Assembly: GCA_030674185.1 (NCBI GenBank)
Contig: CM060312.1
Span: 1,096,992-1,160,991 of the forward strand
From: Monoplex corrugatus
Lineage: Eukaryota; Mollusca; Gastropoda; Littorinimorpha; Ranellidae
Length of the DNA stretch: 64,000 nucleotides
Direction: 5' to 3'
Both the position numbers and the translations under genes were made by a program. This document shows positions 35,301-47,497 of this stretch, piece after piece. The notes under the pieces were generated by a model, which searched no databases, had not been told where the DNA came from, and saw only the letters and a list, made by a program, of their open reading frames with translations. The stretch's first letter is position 1; each line of letters starts with the position of its first letter.

Positions 35301-36790
35301 TTTTCTATAAGTTCTGATTTCTGTTCTGACTTCTTTTCTCTGTAAGTTCTGACTTCTGTTCTGATTTCTGTTCTCTGTAAGTTCTGACTTCTGTTCTGAC
35401 TTCTGTTCCGACTTCTGTTCTCTAAATTCTGACCTCTGTTCTCTATATGTTCTGACTTCTGTTCTCTTAAGTTCTGACTTCTGTTCTCTGTAAGTTCTGA
35501 CTTCTGTTCTGACTTCTGTTTTCTGTAAGTTTTGACTTCTGTTCTGACTTCAGTTCGGACTTCTGTTCTGATTTCTGTTCTGACTTCTGTTCTCTGTAAG
35601 TTTTGACTTCTGCTCTGACTTCTGTTCCGACTTCTCTGTAAGTTCTGACTTCTGTTCTCCGTAAGTTCTTGCTTCTGTGTTCTCTGTAAGTTCTGACTTC
35701 TGTTCTGACTTGTGTTCTGACTTCTGTTCTGACTTCTGTTCACTGTGAGTTCTGACTTGTGTTCTGACTTCTGATCTGACTTCTGTTCACTGTGAGTTCT
35801 GACTTCTGTTCTGACTTCTGTTCTCTGTAAGTTCTGACTTCTGTTCTGACTTCTATTCTGATTTCTGTAAGTTCTGACTTCTGTTCTGACTTCAGTTCTG
35901 ACTTCTGTTCTGACTTCTCTGTTCTCTTTAAGTTCTGACTTCTGTTCTGACTTCTGTTCTGTGTATGTTCTGACTTCAGTTCTGACTTCTGTTCTCTGTA
36001 AGTTCTGACTTATGTTCTGACTTGTGTTCTGACTTCTGTTCTGACTTCTGTTTTGACTTCTGTTTTGACTTTTGTTCTCTGTAAGTTCTGACTTCTGTTC
36101 TGACTTCTGTTCTCTGTAAGTTCTGACTTCGGTTCTGATTTCTGTTCTGAATTCTGTTCTGACTTGTGTTCTGACTTCTGTTCTGACGTCTGTTCTGTGT
36201 AAGTTCTGACTTCTGTTCACACTTAATAACTTATGTTCTGACTTCTGTTCTCTGTAAGTTCTGACTTCTGTTCTGACTTCTGTTCTCTAAGTTCTAACTT
36301 CTGTTCTGACTTATGTTCTCTGCAAGTTCTGACTTCTGTTCTGACTATTCTGACTTCTGTTCTAATTTTTGTTCTGGCTTCTGTTCTGACTTCTGTTCTC
36401 TGTAAGTTCTGACTTTTGTTCTCTGTAAGTTCTAACTTGTGTTCTGACTTCTGTTCTAACTTCTGTTCTGATTTCTGTTCTCTGTAAGTTCTGACTTCTG
36501 TCTTGACTTCTCTTCTGACTGTGGTCTGATTTCTGTTTTGACTTGTGTTCTGATTTCTGTTCTGATTTCTGTTCTGACTTCTGTTCAGATTTCTGTTCTC
36601 TGTAAGTTTTTACTTCTGTTCTGACTTCTGTTCTGATTTCTGTTCTAATCTCTTTTCTGACTTCTGTTCTGACTTCTGTTCTCTGTAAGTTCTGACTTGT
36701 TCTGACTTGTGTTCTGACTTCTATTCTGACTTCTGTTTTGACTTCTGTTCTGACTTCTGTTCTCTGTAAGTTGACTTCTGTTCCTCTGTT
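32389..36790. repeat. 4.4-kb satellite of ttctgacttctg and tctctgtaagt blocks
   Basis: Built from 12-bp ttctgacttctg blocks and the variant ttctctgtaag joined in changing order. Some long blocks are duplicated: about 33640-34110 recurs at about 34265-34735 and again from about 35130. On the minus strand the frames read Arg/Thr/Glu/Ser/Gln repeats; I do not regard them as genes. The sense strand contains the donor-like string ctgtaagt in most units. Confidence 0.96.
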
Positions 36791-37237
36791 TTTGTTTGTT
36801 TGTTTGTTTTTACGTAAGTTGGACTGTATTTTCATCGTACGATGTTCAGAATTGAGAGTTGAGATCTGGAATGACAGTTTAGAAAATACAAATAACATGT
36901 GTCTGAATGCTGTTGTTGTGTTTAACCTGACGACTTTTCCTATATATTGTATCATCACTTCGACCTGAAGTGAATCAGTTCTCAATATGCTGTGAGAACT
37001 TCCATTCGAAGTGAAATCCTACACATGGTCCTATCATTACTTTGACATGAAGTCAATCAATTCTTCATATACTATGAACACTTTTTTTGAGGTGGAATCC
37101 TACACAGTGTTATCATTTTGACTTGGCAATAAATCCCTAACATAATTATGTAGGCCTACATAACTGTGACTTGAAGAGAATTCTCATACACAATTACATG
37201 TATAATTATTACTGTCACTTGAAGACAAATCAAACTC

Positions 37238-37335
37238 ATAGTAATTGTAATAATAATAATAATAATTACAATATTTATATAGCGCAAAATCTTGATAGAA
37301 ATCAAATCTAAGCGCTTTGACTCGAAAATCCCTTC
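37238..37335 (-). mobile_element. L2-like LINE 3' tail, minus strand
   Basis: On the minus strand this reads agcgcttagatttgattt, tcaagattttgcgctata, taaatattgtaattatta, almost identical to the end of the element at 49110-49184. It ends in an (ATT)n tract at 37250-37268. Confidence 0.85.
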
Positions 37336-37794
37336 AAAAGTATTATTGTTATTACTGTGACTTGAACAGTTGAAGAGATTTATCCATGCAGAATCATCAC
37401 GTGGCTTTACAGGAAATTGAGGAATGTTCCTCATGTCCATGTGTACGAACACTACTAGCATTTAGACTAGAAGCAAAATCCTATACACTATAATTGAAAT
37501 AGACCCCCACATATGTATAATTGAAGAAAAACATCTACATATAATTGAAATAAAATCCTTCAGATATTATTAATAAAATCTGTCATATACCATAACTGAA
37601 GTAAAATATTACATATAATTGAAGTAAGCTCCTTCATATACTCTAAATGAAGTAAAATCCTACATACATTATAATTAAAGAAAATTCTACAAACAATTGA
37701 AGGAATATCCTAAATATAATTGAAGCAAAAGCTGACATATCATTGAAGTAAAAGACTACATACACATGAAGTAAAATCCTATATATATCATAAT

Positions 37795-38260
37795 CATATG
37801 TCTTCAAACTAGACTTGAAGGAAGACAGATTTTGTGAGTGTCGAACAGACTGGGGAAGATTGTTCCAGAGGGTGGGGAGGGTGTACATGTGCAGGAAACT
37901 AAAGCAGGTGGTGGAAGAAACACAAATGGAATAAACTGCAACAGTTCTTGTTTAGAAGGAGATATTGGCGGTGTGGTTGGCCAAGAATTGTTTTCCTGTT
38001 TGTCTGTAGCGTTTACAGGGTAATCCAACTCCAAGTCCCCACGAGTGCTGTGAACTGTTTGCTTCTGTTGTCAGGCGTGACGATGGTATGTCAAAGATAT
38101 GAGTGCGTGTGTACCGTAAAGGAAAATTGTTAGTTGGTCGGTGTTCATGTCAAGCGACACACAGGTTGGAATAGCGCACTTGTTATCCAGATTCTCATAA
38201 TCATGTCGCTTATGCAGTCCAGTTGAGTTGTCTGGCAGAGTGAGCACAGGCAAGTATACG
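37795..38260 (-). mobile_element. LINE RT C-terminal remnant, minus strand
   Basis: Minus frame near 37888-37795 reads TLPTLWNNLPQSVRHSQNLS then FKSSLKTY, the WN-LP / FK-LK motif of the end of LINE RT ORFs. Upstream (to about 38260) degenerate text with HDYENLD could be the rest. It probably belongs with the tail at 37238-37335, with AT-rich satellite expanded inside its 3' UTR. Confidence 0.6.
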
Positions 38261-39000
38261 GTTGGACATTTTAGGAGAAAGAAAAAAACACAAAAACTGA
38301 TTAATAATCTATAGTAAAGGCCAATACATTTCGACGACTGTCACCAAAATGTCAGCACCACACGCACTATCAAACAACAAAAAGACACAAAATAGTGAGG
38401 GCTTAGAACCCCCCAACCAAGCAGCAAGGGGCCTCACTTTCATCTCCTGTATACTATACTTGAATTAAAATCCTACTTATGCTATAAATGAAGCAAAATC
38501 CTACGTATTCCATAAGTACAATAAAATCCTACATATACTACAGTTGAAGTAAAATTCTTCATGATTATACTATGATATAAGTAAAATTTTACATATGCTC
38601 TTTTTAAAGTAAACTCCTACATCTACTATCACTGAAGTAAAATCCTAGGATATACTATCATTGAAGTAAACTCCTATATATATACAGTATCATTGAAGTA
38701 AAACCCTGCATGTACTATGATTGAAGTAAAATTCTATGATATACTATCATTGAAGTAAACTCCTATATACAGTATCATTGAAGTAAAACCCTGCATGTAC
38801 TATGATTGAAGTAAAATTCTATGATATACTATCAATGAAGTAAACTCCTATATACAGTATCATTGAAGTAAAACCCTTATGTACTATGATTGAATAAAAA
38901 GATTACTCAATAAGTACTATTAATATGAGGTAAACCCTATATGTACTATCGATTGAAATAAAATCAATATACGATTATAACTCCTAACTTTTGGAACTTT

Positions 39001-39415
39001 ACCAAATATTACTGACAGAAGAAAACATTGTGTCACTATTTTAACAAAAGTGAATTTTCCGTACCGTGTAGTATTAACATTTTGTCATTAAGGGAGACAC
39101 ATCTCTATAGCCTATGAACGCTACAAATGAAGTGAAGGCACAGGGCAGTGGTGCCACACATTTCAGTTTCCGTGTCTCAAGATGGTGTCTGTATGGTTGG
39201 ACACATTCCGTATTGTATGTGCCCCGTTGATGTCATGAGATGGAGAAAATCCAAACAGACCAAGCATAAGCCGCAAGCGCACACAGAAGCCCCACACACT
39301 GGCAAGGTCTTGAGGTCTGTCTTAGCATGTGGGTTTGACTTGTATCAATCAGTCACTGGAAGAACCAAGGTTATTTTGTTGTAAATCCATGTATTTAATG
39401 TTGTAATGTGGACAG
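39001..39415. other. Unique end of intron E-F
   Basis: No repeat or exon recognised apart from the exon F acceptor ggacag at 39410-39415. A run of 38270-38440 further left is likewise unassigned. Confidence 0.5.
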
Positions 39416-39626
39416 ATTCATCACTGGCAACAAAAAGCAGATGGAGGACATCAAAGTCAACAGGAGGACCTACCTGTCCCGCCGTAAAGAGCTGCTGGGT
39501 GTCATGGAGAACCTAGAGCCAGTGCGTGACATGCTCCGAGGGTTCGGATCTCTCTACATCCGGGATCTGACTGCCGACAACATCTTCTTCAGCCTGGAGG
39601 AGGACCAGCGCCGGCAATCAGTGGCG
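39416..39626 (+). CDS. Exon F: linker before the kinase fold
   Basis: The acceptor is ggacag at 39410-39415; the first base completes Arg with exon E and the frame continues FITGNKKQMEDIKVNRRTYL. It ends ADNIFFSLEEDQRRQSVA before gtgaga, phase 0. Residues 564-633. The first part continues the helical middle; the segment FGSLYIRDLTADNIF probably leads into the kinase N-lobe. No catalytic motif is present. A minisatellite starts about 10 nt after the donor. Exon identity rests on phase, an open frame, good splice sites and codon composition unlike the surrounding repeats. Confidence 0.85.
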
Positions 39627-39636
39627 GTGAGAGAAC

Positions 39637-40165
39637 ACGTCATCCTCAATCTTCTGCACTGACCGATCATACTGACATGTCATTATCTTCTGCACTGACT
39701 GATCGTCATGTGATTATCTTCTACAATGACTGACTCATTATCATCTGCACTGACTGACATGTTATTACCTACTACACCGACTGACAGTCATGTCATTTAC
39801 CTTCTGCGCTAATATGTCATTATGTTCTGCACTGACTGACATGTCATTGCCTGCTACACCGACTAACGGTCATGTCATTTACTTTCTGCGCTAATATGTC
39901 ATTATGTTCTGCACTGACTGACATGTCATTATCTTCTGCACTGACTGACATAGCGCTATCTTCTGTACTTACCAACACATCTTTATCTTCTGTACTGACT
40001 AATATGTTGTAATCTTCTGCACCTACTGACAATGCATTATCTTACTGACTCACTGCTTGTCATTATCTTCTACAATGACCGACATATCATCTTCTACACT
40101 GAATGACATGTCGTTGTTATCTGTACTGACTCGTCATTACCACAGTACAGTGTCCATGTCACATA
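39637..40165. repeat. Minisatellite after exon F (atcttctgcactgactgac)
   Basis: About 18 degenerate units of 25-35 bp with atgtcattatcttctgcac and tgactgac. The first unit (gtcatcctcaatcttctgc) starts about 10 nt after the exon F donor. Confidence 0.9.
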
Positions 40166-40185
40166 CTGCCTGTTGTCAGGTGTTG

Positions 40186-43100
40186 AACTTGAACTTGAAC
40201 TTGAACTGTACGATGTTTGGGGTCTTGTAAAGTCCTGTTCATCGATCCATGTGGGTTATACGGCTAGTATCAAAACTTTGCTTATTGGCAAGACGGATTG
40301 TACTGGTCGGGTCTCTTCTTCCAGCAAGCATCCAACCTATTCTTGAAGGCATTTACGGAAGGTGCCAGGACCACTTCATCTGGGAGGCTGTTCCACGTTT
40401 TGGTGATTCTTTCGCTGAAGAAGTATTTCCTGGTATCGCAGTGGGTGTGGTGCAGGAACAGTTTTATTGCATTTCCTCTGGTGCCTGCATCCTCGGGAGT
40501 TTCAAGCTTGGGTTTTTCGGTCTTGTAAATTCTGTGGACATATTTGAAGGTGTCGATCATATCCCCTCTGAGACGTCGGTGCTCCAAGCTGGGCAGGCCA
40601 AGTCGCTCTAGTCTTGCTGGGTATGGTAGTTCCCTGATTGATGAGATCAACTTTGTGGCTCGGCGCTGCACATCCTCTAGTTTTTTGCATAATGTCTTAT
40701 GTTGGGGTTGCCACACAGTTTGTCCATACTCGAGGATAGGCCTTGCTAGTGTCTTGTATAGCTGGATGAAGAGCTTGCAGTCTAAGAACTCGAAGGTTCT
40801 GCGGATGACACCAATTACACTGTTTGCTCTTGATGTGACGTTGTCAACGTGTTGCTTAAATTTGAGGTCGTTGTCAACATGAAAGCCGAGATCCACTTCC
40901 ACCTCACTTTCTGCGGGTATTTCTCTGCTGGTTCCGGTTTCAGCGTCTGTGTACTTCATATGGTACGTTGCGTCTGATTTCCGTGTGCCGAGTTTCATCA
41001 CTTTGCATTTCTGTGGGTGGAATCTCAGAAGCCACTCGTCCGACCATTTCTGGAGGCTGTCAAGGTCCTGCTGGAGTGATGCGGTTGATTCTTGGTCATC
41101 GCTTGCGGCATACAACTTTGTGTCATCTGCAAATAGTTTGACAGTGTTTTGTACATGTTTCGGCAGATCATTGATATAGATGACAAACAGGATTGGTCCT
41201 AATACACTACCCTGTGGAATGCCGCTTGTGACTACAGCCTCTTCAGAGAAAGTTCCATTGATTCTAACTCGTTGCTTTCGATCAAAAGGAAGGCTGCTAT
41301 CCAGTTGTGTATTGGGCCTTTTATTCCGTGGCTTCGACTTTGCTCAGCAGACGACGGTGCGGTACTGTGTCGAAGGCTTTATGAAAATCCACATACATGA
41401 CGTCAATGCTGCTGCCAGAGTCGATAAGTCTGGTCCAGTCGTCAAGAGCTTCCAGTAGATTTGTCACATATGATTTCCCCTGGACGAACCCATGTTGCTC
41501 CTCACATAGTAGCTCATTGCGTTGTAGGTGATTCATTATTTGTTCCCTCAGAGGTTTTTCCATTGCCTTGCACAGGATGCAGGTTAGGCTGACAGGGCGA
41601 TAGTTTCCTGGTTGCTGTCAGCTTCCTTTCCTCTTGTAAATAGGGGTGACTGTGGCTTCTTTCCAATCAGTTGGTATTTCCCCATGGTCCAGAGTGAGGC
41701 GGAACAGGTGCGCTATTGGACGTGCTAATGAATCTGCAGCCTTGGCCAACACCATTGGGTGGATTCCGTCAGGTCCAGGTGCCTTGTTTGTTTTCAGGTT
41801 TTGAAGTGCTTTTTTTACGTCCGCTTCGGTGATGGTCACATGTTGGAGTGTTTCCTTAACACTGTACTCAGGAGGTGATGGTAGGTTTTCCACTTTTTCC
41901 TGGGTGAAGACGCTGTGAAAAAAGTCGTTTAGTACGTCTGCCTTTTCTTTGTCGGTCGTGGTTTTTCTTCCGTCTGCTTTTTTCACATCTGCAATGCCTG
42001 ACCTGCATTTGGTTTTCGACTTGACGTATGACCAGAAGACTTTATCGTTTTTCTTTGCGTTGGCTGCTACATATTCCTCTCTACCTCTCTTCGCTTTACG
42101 GCACGCTCTTCTGGCTTGGTTATTTGCGCGTCAGTATTCTTGTTCATCCTGGGCATCTCGCGATTCTGATTCTCCCCATTTCCTGTAGAGTGTGTTTGTT
42201 TCGAACAGAGTCCAGTGTTTTCGGATCCATCCACTTCTTGGTTGTTCTTCCGGATGTCATCACTGTCGGGATGTGCTTCTCCACTGCTTTCTGGATCTCT
42301 TCCTTGATGGTTTTCCAAGTTTCTTCGACCGATTTGTTGGAGAGTAATTCACCCCAGTCTGTTTCAGCGAGGTCCGAATTTATTCCAGCATAGTTGCCCT
42401 CGTCAAACTTTGTCTTCTTCCTTACCGGTTCTCTCCTTGCATATGAGCCTGAGAAGTTGATAATGAGGGTCACATGGTCGCTTTTTCCTAGTCCGGCTTG
42501 TGTTGTAATACTGTCTATCATCTCCTCTCTGTTGGTGAAGACTAAGTCGTCAAGGCTGGGGTTTTGTCCTTGTCTGATTCTTGTTGGCTCCTTCTGGTGC
42601 TGGATGAAATATGCATCTTTGCTGGCTTTGAGGAATTTCTGCGCTTGGTGTTCATTCCTACAGTTACATGTCTCATTTTGCCAGTCAATTTCCGGGTGGT
42701 TGAAGTCACCCATCACGAGGATGTGGGAGTACTTTTCTGTTTACCCAGATGTTTAATCAGTTTGTTGAGTTGTGCGGTGTTTTCCGGAGGGGAGTTGGGG
42801 CTTCTGTAGATTAATCCAAGCAGTAATTTATCTGAACCATCCAGACGGCATTCGACTAATATTTGCTCTGCAAAGTCATTATCTCCAACTTCTGTCTTGG
42901 AAGCATTTAGGTTGTTGTCTACATATAAGCACATTCCTCGTCCTCACTTGTCTGTGAGGTTGTGAAAAAGGTCGTAACCATCCATAGCTATCTCGCACTC
43001 CTATACTGCATATCATGCGTTCTTTGGTTTGACTTCAGTGATTCCTATTACTGATGGTTTGTAAATGCTGATGAGGGCTTGTAGCTCACTCCTTTTGTTA

Positions 43101-43490
43101 AGTAAGGAATCTACGTTGCTGTACAGGCACGTACATGATTTCAAGGAAACGTTGGCCATGTTTTTCTGGTGGTTGGACGAACGTTTAAAAGCTGACGAAG
43201 ATGAAGAAGACGAAGAAGTTTTAAAACTATGTACATTGGGGATTGAGAGTTTCATTACGCCGAGCCTCCCTTGGCCACCTGATCTAGCGGTTTCCCGAGG
43301 AAGACCATGCGCTTGTTGCGTCTCACCCACTTCGCTTTGTCGTCCCCCGACGCCTGGGTCCTCTTTGCTTGTAGCTCCTTATAGAGTGCTGTCTCTTCCT
43401 TGCGTTCGGCGGGGGTCAAATCCTTTCTCATGCTGATGCCAGAGATGGGGGTTACAGCAGCATCCTTGCTGGTTTCTTGTTCCTTCCTCT
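40186..43490 (-). mobile_element. CR1-like LINE, nearly full length, minus strand
   Basis: Read on the minus strand from 43490: a Ser-rich leader, then LYSNVDSLLNKRSELQALIS and GITEVKPKN (endonuclease start, 43165-43013), LLLGLIYRSPNSPPENT (42815-42765), MGDFNHPEIDWQNE (42713-42670), SDHVTLIINFSG (42480-42445), NKAPGPDGIHP (41790-41757), HGFVQGKSYVTNLLEALDDW (41490-41430), VDFHKAFDTVPH (41395-41360), a catalytic-box region near 41120, and WNSLPDEVV near 40380. It ends in a (gttcaa)n tail at 40184-40208. Frames are broken by a one-base shift near 42720 and several stops, so it is inactive. Flanking tgttgtcaggtgttg at 40171-40185 and 43491-43505 is a 15-bp target duplication. Confidence 0.9.
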
Positions 43491-46400
43491 TGTTGTCAGG
43501 TGTTGTCAGGTATACACGATGATTGTCCTTTGTGAGGTGTTGTCAGGCCTACATGATGATTGTGTGTTGTCAGGTATACATGATGATTGTGTGTTGTCAG
43601 GTGTCGTCAGTATACATGATGATTGTGTGTTGTCAGGTGTTGTCAGGTATACATGATGATTGTGTGTTGTCAGGTATACATGATGATTGTGTGTTGTCAG
43701 GTGTCGTCAGTATACATGATGATTGTGTGTTGTCAGGTATACATGATGATTGTGTGTTGTCAGGTGTCGTCAGTATACATGATGATTGTGTGTTGTCAGG
43801 TGTTGTCAGGTATACATGATGATAGTGTGTTGTCAGTGTTGTCAGATACATGATGATTATGTGTTGTCAGGTGTTGTCAGGTATACATGATGATTGTGTG
43901 TTGTCAGGTGTTGTCAGTATACATGATGATTGTGTGTTGTCAGGTGTTGTCAGTATACATGATGATTGTGTGTTGTCAGGTGTTGTCAGTATACATGATG
44001 ATTTGTGTTAGGTGTCGTCAGTATACACGATGATTGTGTGTTGTCAGGTATACATGATGATTGTGTGTTGTCAGGTGTCGTCAGGTTACATGATGATTGT
44101 GTGTTGTCAGGTGTCGTGAGGTATACATGATGATTGTGCGTTGTCAGGTATACATGATGATTGTGTGTTGTCAGGTATTGTCAGGCATACATGATGATTG
44201 TGTGTTGTCAGGTATTGTCAGGTATACGTGATGACTGTGTGTTGTCAGGTGTTGTCAGGTATACATGATGATTGTGTGTTGTCAGGTGTTGTCATATATA
44301 CATGATGATTGTGTGTTGTCAGGTGTTGTTATGTATATATACATGATGATTGTGTGTTGTCAGGTGTTAGGTGTTGTCAGATATACATGATGACTGTATG
44401 TTGTCAGGTATACATGATGATTTTCTGTTGTCAGGTGTAGTCAGGTATACATGATGATTGTGTGTTGTCAAGCGTTGTCATATATACATGATGATTGTAT
44501 GTTGTCAAGTGTTGTCAGGTGTTGTCAGATATAAACATGATGATTTTCTGTTGTCAGGTGTTGTCAGGTATACATGATGATTGTGTGTTGTCAAGTGTTG
44601 TCAGGTGTTGTCAGATATACATGATGATTGTGTGTTGTCAAGCGTTGTCATATATACATGATGATTGTGTGTTGTCAGGTGTTGTCAGATATACATGATG
44701 ATTGCGTTGTTGGTCAAGTGTTGTCAGGTTTACATGATGATGTGTGTTGTCAGGTGTTTGTCAGGTTTACATGATGATGTGTTGTTGTCAGGTGTTGTCA
44801 GGTATACATGATGATTGTGTGTTGTCAGGTTTACATGATGAGTGTCTGTTGTCAGTATTGTCAGGTTTACATATGAGTGTCTGTTTGTCAGGTGTTGTCA
44901 GGTTTACATGATGTGTGTCATGTTTCAGTGTATTGTTCTAGGTTTACATTTACGTGATGTCTGTTGTCAGTGTTGGGCAGGGTTTACATATAGATGTTGT
45001 TGTCAGTGTTGTCAGGTTTACATGATTTATTGTGGTGTTGTCAGTGTTGTCAGGTTTAAAATGATGAGTGTTCTGGGTTGTCAGGTAGTTTTGTCAGTTT
45101 ACATGATGATTGTGTGTTGTCAGGTGTACATGATGTTGTGTGTTGTCAGGTATTGTCAGTTTACATGATGGAGTGTCTGTTGTCAGGTGTTGTCAGGTTA
45201 ATACATGATGATTGTGTGTTGTCAGGTGTACATGATGATTTGTGATATTGTCAAATGTTGCCAGGTGTACAATGATTTGTGTCTTGTCAGGTGTTGTCAG
45301 GTAACATGATGATTGTGTGTTGACATTGTTGCCAGATGTTATGATAATTCATTAATTGTGTTTGTGTGTTGTCAGGTGTTGTCAGGTATACATGATGATT
45401 GTGTGTTGTCAGGTATACCTGATTATTGTGTGTGTCAGGTTATACCTGATGATTGGGTGTTGTCAGGTATACATGATGATTGTGTGTTGTCAGGTGTTGT
45501 CACGTGTTTGTTTAGTGTTGTCAGTATACATGATGATTGTGTTTGTTAGGTGTTGTCAGGTATACATGATTGATGTTTGTCACGTGTTGTTAGGTGTTGT
45601 CAGGTATACATGAATGTATTGTGTGTTGTCACGTGTTGTTAGGTTGTTAGGTGTTGTCAGATATACATGATGATTGTGTGTTGTCACGTGTTGTTAGGTG
45701 TTGTCAGGTATACATGATGATTATGTATTGTTACGTGTTGTTAGGTGTTGTCAGATATACATGATGATTGTGTGTTGTCAGTGTTGTCAGGTATACATGA
45801 TGATTGTGTGTTGTCAGGTGTTGTTATGTATACATGATGATTTTGTGTGTTGTCAGTGTTGTTATGTATACATGATGATTGTGTGTTGTCAGTGTTGTTA
45901 TGTATACATGATGATGTGTGTGTTGGTCAGGTGTTGTTATGTATACATGATGATATGTGATTGTGTGTGTGTCAGGTGTTGTTATGTATACATGATGATT
46001 GTGTGTTGTCAGTGTTTGTTTATGTAATACTGATGATTGTGTGTTGAGAGTGTTGTTATGTATACATGATGATTGGTGTTTGAGTGTTGTTATGTATACA
46101 TGATGATTGTGTGTTGTGAGTGTTGTTATGTATACATGATGATTGTGTGTTGTGAGTGTTGTTATGTATACATGATGATTGTGTGTTGTAGTGTTGCTAT
46201 GTATACATGATGATTGTGTGTTGTCATGTGTTGTTATGTATACATGATGATTGTGTGTTGTCAGGTGTTGTTATATATACAATGATTGTGTGTTTGTCAG
46301 TGTTATGTATACATATGATTGTGTGTTATCATGTGTTGTTATGTATACATGATGATTGTGTGTTGTCATGTGTTGTTATGTATACATGATGATTGTGTGT

Positions 46401-47497
46401 TGTCAGGTGTTGTTATGTATACATGATGATTGTGTGTTGTCAGTGTTGTCATGTATACATGATGATTGTGTGTTGTCATGTGTTTCATGTATACATGATG
46501 ATTGTGTGTTGTCAGGTGTTGTTATATATGCATGATGATTGTGTGTTGTCAGGTGTTGTTATGTATACATGATGATTGTGTTTGTTTATATATACATAGA
46601 TGATTGTGTGTTGTCAGTGTTGTTATGTATACATAATGATTGTGTGTTGTCAGGTGTTGTTTATGTATACATGATGATTGTGTGTTGTTATATATACATA
46701 GATGATTGTGTGTTGTCAGTGTTGTTATGTATACATGATGATTGTGTGTTGTCAGGTGTTGTTATGTAACATGATGATTGTGTGTTGTTATATATACATA
46801 GATGATTGTGTGTTGTCATGTTGTTATATATGCATGATGATTGTGTGTTGTCAGGTGTTGTTATGTATACATGATGATTGTGTGTTGTTATATATACATA
46901 GATGATTGTGTGTTGTCAGTGTTGTTATATATGCATGATGATTGTGTGTTGTCAGTGTTGTTATGTATACATGATATTGTGTTGTTAAATACATAGAGAT
47001 TGTGTGTTGTCAGTGTTGTATATACATGATGATTTGTGTTGTCAGTGTGTCAGTGTGTTATGTATACATGATGATGTGTTTTGTCATTGTTGTCAGTGTT
47101 TTATATACATGATGATATGTGATTGTGTGTTGTCAGGTGTTGTTATGTATACATGATGATTGTGTGTTGTCAGTGTTGTTAGTAACATGATGATTGTGTG
47201 TTGTCAGTGTTGTTATGTATACATGATGATTGTGTGTTGTTATATATATACATGGTGATTGTGTGTTGTCAGGTGTTGTTATGTATACATGATGATTGTG
47301 TGTTGTCATGTGTTGTCAGGTGTTGTTATGTATACATGATGATATGTGATTGTGTGTTGTCAGGTGTTGTTATGTATACATGATGATATGTGTGTTGTTA
47401 TATATATACATGGTGATTGTGTGTTGTCATGTGTTGTTTATGTATACATGATGATTGTGTGTTGTCAGTGTTTGTTATGTATACATGATGATTGTGT
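43491..47497. repeat. 9-kb satellite of intron F-G, left segment
   Basis: Units of 27-45 bp made of gttgtcaggtgttgtcagg and tatacatgatgattgtgt. Left units use the gtcaggtgttgtcaggtata form; to the right a subfamily with gttgttatgtatacatg replaces it (from about 45800). Open frames on + are Asp/Val/Cys/Met repeats and not genes. Confidence 0.96.

Larger units (their letters stand above)
36960..39000. repeat. AT-rich degenerate satellite (attgaagtaaaatcctacat)
   Basis: Units of about 25-35 bp around attgaagtaaaatcctacat, clear at 37480-37790 and 38450-38960 and weaker from 36960. LINE pieces lie within it (37238-37335 and about 37795-38260). Confidence 0.88.

Noticed and set aside
32467..36985. 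Several minus-strand Arg/Thr/Glu/Gln repeat proteins
   Set aside because: Translations of the ttctgacttctg satellite in the intron.
40282..43330. Host genes on the minus strand (several open frames of 60-277 codons)
   Set aside because: They are consecutive pieces of one CR1-like LINE with frameshifts and flanking target duplications.
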